The notes under the pieces were generated by a model, which saw only the letters and a program-made list of their open reading frames with translations, ran no database searches and had not been told where the DNA came from. A stretch of DNA of 38,207 nt from contig DXFD01000007.1 in assembly GCA_019114625.1 (NCBI GenBank), forward strand, positions 1 through 38,207, in the 5' to 3' direction. Origin of the DNA: Candidatus Borkfalkia faecigallinarum (GTDB lineage: Bacteria; Bacillota; Clostridia; Christensenellales; Borkfalkiaceae). The position numbers were made by a program, and so were the translations under genes. Positions 28,136 through 33,726 of this stretch are shown here, piece by piece. Positions within the stretch are counted from its first letter, which is position 1. Each line of letters starts with the position of its first letter.

Positions 28136-29421
28136 TGCCCTTCTCCGCCGCGCGCCTTCTTTTTGCCCTTTTGGGCCTTTTGGGCAGCTTTTTCCGCCTC
28201 TCTCTCCCGCTCCAGCTTCTCCTGTTCGAGCTTTTCGAACTGCGCGTTGTAGACGACGTATTTTTCGTCGTTCTTGTGCGCCTCGGCGTACGCCTTCGCG
28301 TCCGCCGCGAGCTCCTCGCGCGAAGCGCGCGCCCTCTGCAGGTCGGCGCGGGTAAAGGATGCGGGCAGCTCGTACACGGTCATGCCGTCGTCGATCGGCT
28401 TGACGGGACGGGAAGCGAGGTCGGAACGGAGGCGCGTCGCCTGTTCGAGGCTTTCCTCCAACGCCGTCGCCTTGTCCGCCTGCGCCTTGTCCGCCTGCGG
28501 CGCGGCCGCGCGCTCGGCGGGGGCCGCCTCCGGCTCGCCGACCAGGTTGTCGAACGCCCACTGCGAGTAGTTCATCCACACGAGCAGCATATAGATGATT
28601 CCGAACAGGAACATGAGGACGAACCCGATCGTCTGCAGGAAGGAGCCGAAAAAGAGCAGCGCCAAAGGCAGGGCGACCAGCGCCGCGTAAAAGAGATTGA
28701 ATGGAAAGAGGCGGAACACGGCGAACAGGGCCGTGCGCAGCGCCTTGAAAAAGCCGACCTTATAGTTCGCGCCGACGGAGAGCTCCCACAGGAAGAGGAG
28801 GGCGAGCAGGACCATGCCGATCACCGCAAAGACGATGCCGACGATCAGGCCCGCGGCGTTCCCCTGCCCGACGGCGAGCAGATAGCGGGAGTAGTCGACG
28901 GCGAGCAGCAACAGGTAGGCGGGGATGCCGCAGATCGCCGCCGCGGGAAGGACGTGGCCGATATTGGCGCCCATCCCCTGCCAGAAATCGCGCAGGGTAA
29001 ATTCGCCGCCCCGGCGGATCATGGTGCGCACGACGTTGAGGCCGCCGGAGATGCCGATGCCCGCGACGACCAGCCCCGCGACCATGAGGGCGCCGTACAG
29101 GACGTCCACGTTCAAGAGCACGCGCTCGGCGACGCCCGCCAGCGAGGGGAAGGCGGGAAAGCCCACGAACATCCAGCCGGAAAAGGGCATCGACTGCCCG
29201 CCGGCAAGGATATACGCCGTGCGGGTCAAAAAGACGATGACGAGCGGGATGCAGAAGATGAGCAGCAGCAGGTTCAAAAGGACCAGCTTGGAAAATCTGC
29301 CGCGGACCTGATCGAGTACGGCCGCCCACCGCCCCGCGGACAGGGCGACGCGCGCCCCTCCCGTACGTTCGTTCCCCGCAAGAGTGCGGGCCATCACGCC
29401 ACTCTTTACGCTCTGCGCCAT
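28132..29421 (-). CDS. Polytopic membrane protein (YesL/DUF624-like) with charged C-terminal tail
   Basis: This protein of about 429 aa has roughly five or six membrane helices between about 45 and 290 (LVLLNLLLLIFCIPLVIVFL is typical of the first helix of YesL/DUF624 proteins), then a cytoplasmic, highly charged, coiled-coil-prone tail of about 135 residues rich in Ala, Lys, Glu and Gln. ATG at 29421 is preferred because GGAGG lies 5 nt upstream; an in-frame ATG at 29460 lacks a ribosome site. It is the first gene of the hsp33 operon. The family link is tentative and the function unknown. Confidence 0.72.
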   Translation of the reverse strand: MAQSVKSGVMARTLAGNERTGGARVALSAGRWAAVLDQVRGRFSKLVLLNLLLLIFCIPLVIVFLTRTAYILAGGQSMPFSGWMFVGFPAFPSLAGVAERVLLNVDVLYGALMVAGLVVAGIGISGGLNVVRTMIRRGGEFTLRDFWQGMGANIGHVLPAAAICGIPAYLLLLAVDYSRYLLAVGQGNAAGLIVGIVFAVIGMVLLALLFLWELSVGANYKVGFFKALRTALFAVFRLFPFNLFYAALVALPLALLFFGSFLQTIGFVLMFLFGIIYMLLVWMNYSQWAFDNLVGEPEAAPAERAAAPQADKAQADKATALEESLEQATRLRSDLASRPVKPIDDGMTVYELPASFTRADLQRARASREELAADAKAYAEAHKNDEKYVVYNAQFEKLEQEKLEREREAEKAAQKAQKGKKKARGGEGQ

Positions 29422-29477
29422 TCGGACCTCCGTATGCTTCGGAATGATTTTTCGCTCCATTGCGATCGCTGTTTCTT

Positions 29478-29506
29478 ATTCTACTACAAAACGGAAATTT
29501 TTTCAA
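29478..29506 (-). promoter_or_regulatory. Promoter of the five-gene hsp33 operon
   Basis: Minus strand: -35 TTGAAA (29501-29506), 17-nt spacer, -10 TAGAAT (29478-29483). It is back-to-back with the lysine-riboswitch promoter about 45 nt away. Confidence 0.72.
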
Positions 29507-29548
29507 TTAAATTGCGGAGCGCGCGGCAAAAATCCTCCGACAAATTCT

Positions 29549-29577
29549 TTGACATTTGCGCGGATCTGTGCTAAAAT
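29549..29577 (+). promoter_or_regulatory. Promoter of the lysine-riboswitch/asd-dapA-dapB operon
   Basis: Plus strand: -35 TTGACA (29549-29554), 17-nt spacer, -10 TAAAAT (29572-29577). Transcription would start at about 29584, right at the P1 helix of the aptamer. Confidence 0.85.
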
Positions 29578-29580
29578 TTT

Positions 29581-29749
29581 AGTGCTGAATAGAGGAGCGG
29601 ACGAGCATGAGTACCGTCGCCGCGCGGGGAACGGTCTTCCCCGACGACGGAAAAGGGCGTCGCCGCCGAGGCACGGCAGGAGACCGGACTGCCGCAAGCC
29701 GGGCGCACGGGAGAATACCCGTGCGACTGTCACCGTATCGTGGAGCACT
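29581..29749 (+). ncRNA. Lysine riboswitch (L box) aptamer
   Basis: The aptamer is recognisable from conserved elements in order: AGAGGAGCG (29591-29599), GAGTA in the P2 internal loop, AAAGGG...CGCCGAGG (about 29648-29671), GACTGCCG, a P4 hairpin with CACGGG and CCCGTG (29706-29723), GACTGTCACCG, and GTGGAGCACT at the 3' side. P1 forms between AGTGCT (29581-29586) and AGCACT (29744-29749). The L box binds lysine and normally shuts off lysine biosynthesis, as expected for the asd-dapA-dapB operon downstream. Confidence 0.93.
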
Positions 29750-29775
29750 ATGGGCGCAAAACAACCTTCCATACC

Positions 29776-29840
29776 GGGGCCATCCGCATCGCTGCGGGGC
29801 GCTCCGGCGCGTTCTACGGTGCGGGATGCGCCGTTTTTTT
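29776..29840 (+). terminator. Regulated terminator of the lysine riboswitch expression platform
   Basis: A GC-rich, slightly bulged hairpin (GGGGCCATCCGCA arm with TGCGGGATGCGCC arm) is followed by seven T (29834-29840). GGCGCA (29753-29758) can pair instead with TGCGCC (29827-29832), a plausible antiterminator. This predicts lysine-induced transcription termination about 60 nt before asd; the pairing choice is inferred. Confidence 0.8.
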
Positions 29841-29900
29841 ATGCGCCGGGATCTTCCGCCTTTCCCCTTTTTTGCGACCATCTTCAAGGAGTTATACAAA

Positions 29901-30977
29901 ATGAAAACGTACAATGTAGCCGTGATCGGCGCGACCGGCATGGTCGGGCAGCGCTTCTGTCTGCTGTTGGCAAATCACCCCTGGTTCCGCGTGGTGGCGC
30001 TCGCCGCCTCCCCCTCTTCGGCGGGCAAACCCTACCGCGAAGCGGTGGCGGGCCGCTGGGCCATGACCTCCCCCATCCCCGAAAAATTCGCGGACATGGT
30101 GGTGCTGGACGCGGAAGCGGATCTGCCCAAGATCGCCGACATGGTCGACTTCGTGTTCTGCGCCGTCAATATGAAGAAAGAGGAGATCAAGGCGCTGGAA
30201 GAGCGGTACGCCAAGGCGGAGGTGCCCGTCATTTCCAACAACTCGGCGCACCGCTTCACCCCCGACGTGCCGATGATCATTCCCGAGATCAACCCCGAGC
30301 ACGCGGAGATCATCCACGCGCAGCGCAAGCGGCTGGGCACGCAGCGCGGCTTCATCGCCGTCAAGAGCAACTGCTCGCTGCAAAGCTACGTCCCCGCCCT
30401 GCACCCGCTGCGCTCGTTCGGCGTCTCGCAGGCCGCCGTCTGCACCTACCAGGCGATCAGCGGCGCGGGCAAGACCTTCGACCGTATGCCCGAGATCCTC
30501 GACAACGTCATCCCCTATATCGGCGGCGAGGATGAAAAATCCGAGCGCGAGCCGCTCAAGATCTGGGGCACGATCCGCGGCGACGAGATCGTCTGCACCG
30601 ATTCGCCCAAGATCACGGCGCAGTGCCTGCGCGTGCCCGTGTCCGACGGGCATACGGCGGCGGTGTTCGTCTCCTTCGAAAAGAAGCCCTCCAAAGAACA
30701 GATCCTGGAGGCGTGGGCGAATTTTTCGGGGATGCCGCAGCAGCTGCAGCTGCCGAGCGCGCCCAAGCAGTTCCTCCACTACTTTGAAGAAAACGACCGC
30801 CCGCAGGCGAAGCTGGACCGCATGATCGAGAACGGCATGGCCGTTTCCGTCGGGCGGCTGCGCGAGGACATCGTGTTCGACTATAAATTCGTCTGCCTCT
30901 CGCACAACACCCTGCGGGGCGCCGCGGGCGGCGCCGTGCTGATGGCGGAACTTCTCTGCCAGATGATGTATATCTGA
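29901..30977 (+). CDS. asd: Aspartate-semialdehyde dehydrogenase (archaeal/fungal-type)
   Basis: This 358-aa NADPH-dependent enzyme reduces aspartyl phosphate to aspartate semialdehyde, the branch point to lysine/DAP, threonine and methionine. The NADP-binding GATGMVGQ is at 10-17 and the catalytic Cys158 is in KSNCSLQS. The AASPSSAGKPYREAV segment and overall length fit the subgroup first known from archaea and fungi, not the Escherichia coli type. The ATG at 29901 with AAGGAG upstream is chosen; the open frame further upstream is riboswitch sequence. First gene of the asd-dapA-dapB operon. Confidence 0.94.
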   Translation: MKTYNVAVIGATGMVGQRFCLLLANHPWFRVVALAASPSSAGKPYREAVAGRWAMTSPIPEKFADMVVLDAEADLPKIADMVDFVFCAVNMKKEEIKALEERYAKAEVPVISNNSAHRFTPDVPMIIPEINPEHAEIIHAQRKRLGTQRGFIAVKSNCSLQSYVPALHPLRSFGVSQAAVCTYQAISGAGKTFDRMPEILDNVIPYIGGEDEKSEREPLKIWGTIRGDEIVCTDSPKITAQCLRVPVSDGHTAAVFVSFEKKPSKEQILEAWANFSGMPQQLQLPSAPKQFLHYFEENDRPQAKLDRMIENGMAVSVGRLREDIVFDYKFVCLSHNTLRGAAGGAVLMAELLCQMMYI

Positions 30978-31027
30978 CCGGGCGCCCCGCCGCGCGGTAA
31001 ATTTTGCAAATCAAGAAGGAGAACGCT

Positions 31028-31912
31028 ATGGTAAACTTTTTCAGGGGAACGGCGACGGCGATGATCACGCCGTTTACGGACACCGGCGTCAACTATGACG
31101 CTTTGGAGAGGATGATCGAGTTCCAGATCGAGAACGGCACGGACGCCCTGCTCATCCTGGGCACGACGGGCGAACCCGCGACCATGACGGAGGCGGAAAA
31201 GGAAGAGGTGATGCGCTTCTCCGTGCAGAAGATCGCCGGCCGCGCGAAGGTCATCTTCGGCAGCGGCTCGAACAGCACGGCACACGCCGTGGAGGCGAGC
31301 ATCAAGGCGGAAGCGCTGGGCGCGGACGGCCTGCTCGCCGTGACCCCCTACTACAACAAATGCACGCAGAACGGGCTGGTGGAATACTACCGCGCCATCG
31401 CGGGCGCCGTCCGCATCCCCGTCATCTGCTACAACGTGCCGGCGCGCACGGGCGTGAACATCCTGCCCGCGACGATGGAGCGCATCGCCGAGATCCCCAA
31501 CATCGCGGGCATCAAGGAAGCGTGCGGCAACATGGAGCAGATCTGCGAGACGGCGCGGCGCATCCGCGGCAAGTGCGACCTGTATTCGGGCGACGACAAC
31601 CTCAACCTTCCCATCCTCGCCATCGGCGGGGCGGGCCTCATCTCCGTGTCCTCCAACATCCTCCCCAAAGAGACCAAGCAGATGTATCTGCTCGTCGAGG
31701 CGGGCAGGCTGCGGGAGGCGAACGAGCTGCAGGACGCGATGCTGCCCGTCATCGACCAGCTGTTTACCGAAGTCAACCCCATCCCCGCCAAAGCTGCCGC
31801 CAATATGCTCGGCCTGGATGCCGGGCTCCCGCGCGGCCCGCTGACCGAACTCGAACCCGCCCACAAGGAGTCGCTGCGCGCCGCGCTGCGCACCTTCGGG
31901 CTCGACGTATAA
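31028..31912 (+). CDS. dapA: 4-hydroxy-tetrahydrodipicolinate synthase
   Basis: This 294-aa enzyme condenses pyruvate with aspartate semialdehyde. It shows LGTTGEPATMT (pyruvate carboxylate binding, about 41-51), the catalytic Tyr in TPYYNKC (near 133) and the Schiff-base Lys163 in GIKEACGN. ATG at 31028 has AAGGAG 6 nt upstream and matches the family N-terminus; an upstream in-frame TTG is not needed. It lies 50 nt after asd. Confidence 0.97.
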   Translation: MVNFFRGTATAMITPFTDTGVNYDALERMIEFQIENGTDALLILGTTGEPATMTEAEKEEVMRFSVQKIAGRAKVIFGSGSNSTAHAVEASIKAEALGADGLLAVTPYYNKCTQNGLVEYYRAIAGAVRIPVICYNVPARTGVNILPATMERIAEIPNIAGIKEACGNMEQICETARRIRGKCDLYSGDDNLNLPILAIGGAGLISVSSNILPKETKQMYLLVEAGRLREANELQDAMLPVIDQLFTEVNPIPAKAAANMLGLDAGLPRGPLTELEPAHKESLRAALRTFGLDV

Positions 31913-31921
31913 GGAGCCGTT

Positions 31922-32674
31922 ATGACCGATATCCTCATCAGCGGCATCTGCGGCCATATGGGCCGCAACGTGCTCGAACTCGCCCTCGCGGACGCGGAGA
32001 TCCACTGCGTCGGCGGCGTCGACCTCACGGCGGGCGAATTGCAGGGCGTGCCCGTCTTTGACAGCTTCGCCGACGCCCCCGCCGCGGACGCAGTGATCGA
32101 CTTTTCCTGCGCGGACAACCTCGAAAACGTCCTCGCCTATGCCGAGCGCACGGGCGCGGCCGCCATCCTCGCCGCGACCGGCTATACGCAGGAGCAGCTC
32201 GCGCGGATCGAGGATGCCGCCAAGCGCATCCCCCTCTTCAAGACGGCGAACCTGTCCGTCGGCATCAACCTGCTGCAAAAGCTGGTCCGCGAAGCGGCGG
32301 CGTTCCTCGGCGAGAACTTCGACATCGAGATCGTGGAGCGGCATCATAACCTGAAAAAGGATGCCCCTTCCGGCACCGCCTATATGCTGGCGGAGAGCGC
32401 CAACGCCGCCTTTGACGGCGGCAAGGAATATGTGTACGGCCGCGAAGGGATGGTCGGCGCGCGCAGAAAGGCGGAGATCGGCATCCACGCGGTGCGCGGC
32501 GGCACCATCGTCGGCGAACACGAGGTGATGTTCGCGGGCGACGACGAGATCGTTACCCTCGCCCACAGCGCGCGCAGCAAGCGCGTGTTTGCGGCCGGCG
32601 CCGTCCGGGCTGCCAAGTTCATGCAGGGCAAGCCCGCCGGACGCTACGATATGCAGGACGTCCTCCGCGGCTGA
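31922..32674 (+). CDS. dapB: 4-hydroxy-tetrahydrodipicolinate reductase
   Basis: This 250-aa enzyme carries out the second step of diaminopimelate synthesis. The nucleotide-binding GICGHMGRNV is at about 8-17, and the active-site ERHHNLKKDAPSGTA begins at about 139 with its His pair and Lys. AAGGAG precedes the ATG by 5 nt, and it starts 9 nt after dapA. It is the last gene of the operon; dipicolinate made from the same intermediate would also serve spores. Later DAP genes are not in the window. Confidence 0.97.
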   Translation: MTDILISGICGHMGRNVLELALADAEIHCVGGVDLTAGELQGVPVFDSFADAPAADAVIDFSCADNLENVLAYAERTGAAAILAATGYTQEQLARIEDAAKRIPLFKTANLSVGINLLQKLVREAAAFLGENFDIEIVERHHNLKKDAPSGTAYMLAESANAAFDGGKEYVYGREGMVGARRKAEIGIHAVRGGTIVGEHEVMFAGDDEIVTLAHSARSKRVFAAGAVRAAKFMQGKPAGRYDMQDVLRG

Positions 32675-32718
32675 CACGCCTGCCGAAGGATAAAAAGCCG
32701 ATCCGATTTGCAAAGACC

Positions 32719-32760
32719 GGGGCGGCGCCGCAGCTTTCGCTGCGGCGCCGCCCCTTTTTT
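32719..32760 (+). terminator. Strong intrinsic terminator of asd-dapA-dapB
   Basis: A perfect 16-bp GC-rich stem (32719-32734 with 32739-32754), TTTC loop, then TTTTTT. Confidence 0.95.
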
Positions 32761-32784
32761 CGCAAAAACGCACGCGGACTTTGC

Positions 32785-32962
32785 GCTTACAAATGTAAGA
32801 GATGATAGAGAAAACCGATTTGCGCGCGCTCTTTCATGCGGCGGGCCACGCCCCGATGTTTATAAATTCAAAAGATCATAGAGAAAGCCTATCTCTGCGC
32901 TCTTTCATGCGGCGGGCCGCGCCCCTGTGTTTATAAATTCAGAAGATAATAGAGAAAGCCGA
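32785..32962 (-). repeat. Tandem copies of the spoVAC 3' end (period 71-73 bp)
   Basis: Read on the minus strand, the last about 30 nt of spoVAC plus about 40 nt of downstream sequence is repeated once almost in full and then a third time in part. The stretch encoding GFLYYLLNL-stop recurs as GFLYDLLNL-stop and then GFLYHLLHL-stop. AGAGAAAGCC (plus strand) ends at 32960 and 32889, and its variant at 32816. The downstream part GCGGCGGGCC...CGCCCC and CTCTTTCATG is also repeated. It looks like a local duplication of the gene end. Confidence 0.85.
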
Positions 32963-33539
32963 CCGCCGCGCCCGAGAGAACGCCGAAGACGATGATCGGC
33001 CCCGCGACGACGAACATCTTCGCCGCCATACCCGTGATCATCCCCTCCGCCTTGAATTCGAGCGCGGGGGAGGCGACGCTGTTGGCAAAGCCGGTGATCG
33101 GCACGATGGAACCCGCCCCCGCCGCCTTGCCGATGCGGTCGTACACGCCCAGACCCGTGAGCAGGCAGCCGAGGAAGATGAGCGCGACCGAGACGGCCGC
33201 CGCGAGCTCGTCCCCCGCCAGCCCGAAGATCGCCTCGAACTCGTAACGGAAAAATTGGCCGACGCAGCAGATCAGCCCGCCGACGATGAACGCGCGCAGA
33301 CAGTTGTGAAAATGTTTGGTCGGCGGCGCGAGCGAGCGGACATACGCGAGATAATTTTCGTTGACGTGCGGCTGCGCGGCGTCCGCGCCGGCTCCCGAAC
33401 TTCCACCCCGCGCGCCTCCGCCGCCCGAGCCGCCGCCCTGCGCGCTCCCGCTTTTGCCGCCCTGCGCGCCCCCGAAGAAAGCGGACTTTCCCATCCGCGC
33501 CTGCGCCGGGGTCTGCATCCGCCCGCCCTTACCGGTCAT
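32931..33539 (-). CDS. spoVAC: Stage V sporulation protein AC (SpoVAC), orphan copy
   Basis: This 202-aa membrane protein matches SpoVAC, part of the inner-membrane channel that moves Ca-dipicolinate into and out of the spore. From about residue 82 it shows AFIVGGLICCVGQ, ALIFLGCLLTGLGVYDRIG, GAGSIVPITGFANS, ASPALEFKAEG and MAAKMFVVAGPIIVFG. An extra Gly/Ala/Ser-rich N-terminus (about 15-58) precedes the family domain. The ATG has GGAGG 6 nt upstream. The usual partners spoVAD and spoVAE are not adjacent. A sigma-G-like promoter precedes it and its 3' end is tandemly duplicated downstream. Confidence 0.9.
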   Translation of the reverse strand: MTGKGGRMQTPAQARMGKSAFFGGAQGGKSGSAQGGGSGGGGARGGSSGAGADAAQPHVNENYLAYVRSLAPPTKHFHNCLRAFIVGGLICCVGQFFRYEFEAIFGLAGDELAAAVSVALIFLGCLLTGLGVYDRIGKAAGAGSIVPITGFANSVASPALEFKAEGMITGMAAKMFVVAGPIIVFGVLSGAAVGFLYYLLNL

Positions 33540-33615
33540 ATCGTTCCTCCGCGGGGGCGAACGCGGGGATACAGCTCTCGCGCTCGTCGCGCGACTTGAC
33601 TTCGTCCTGCGGCAT
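33529..33615 (-). CDS. Tiny ORF overlapping the spoVAC start
   Basis: A 28-residue frame (MPQDEVKSRDERESC...ERYDR) starts at 33615 with AGAGGAAG 4-6 nt upstream and ends 11 nt inside spoVAC, so spoVAC's ribosome site lies within it. An ATG 15 nt earlier (33630) is at the predicted transcription start. It may be a leader peptide that couples translation to spoVAC, or a small sporulation protein. Evidence is positional only. Confidence 0.4.
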   Translation of the reverse strand: MPQDEVKSRDERESCIPAFAPAEERYDR

Positions 33616-33636
33616 GATCTTCCTCTTCATGCCAAA

Positions 33637-33664
33637 AGTATGCGCAGGATCGTGCAAATCATAC
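33637..33664 (-). promoter_or_regulatory. Candidate sigma-G/sigma-F (forespore) promoter of spoVAC
   Basis: Minus strand: GTATG (33660-33664), 17-nt spacer, CATACT (33637-33642). This fits the forespore consensus (GHATR, then CATNNTA) better than sigma-A, and matches the known sigma-G control of spoVA in Bacillus. Confidence 0.6.
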
Positions 33665-33668
33665 GGCA

Positions 33669-33703
33669 GGAGGCCCGCCATGCGGCGGACCTCCCTCTTT
33701 TTT
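33669..33703 (+). terminator. Hairpin with plus-strand T tract after the lipoprotein gene
   Basis: An 11-bp stem with one mismatch (33669-33679 with 33684-33694), loop ATGC, then CTCTTTTTTG on the plus strand. Genes on both sides are on the minus strand; on that strand the hairpin is preceded by a run of A and not followed by T. Confidence 0.6.
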
Positions 33704-33726
33704 GCAGATTTTGGCAGGCAACGGCC

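Noticed and set aside
29607-29900. N-terminal extension of asd
   Set aside because: This stretch is the lysine riboswitch and its terminator; Asd homologues begin at MKTYNVAVIG.
30881-32773. Long minus-strand open frame opposite asd-dapA-dapB
   Set aside because: The plus strand encodes three unmistakable enzymes; the antisense product is low-complexity and has no credible start.
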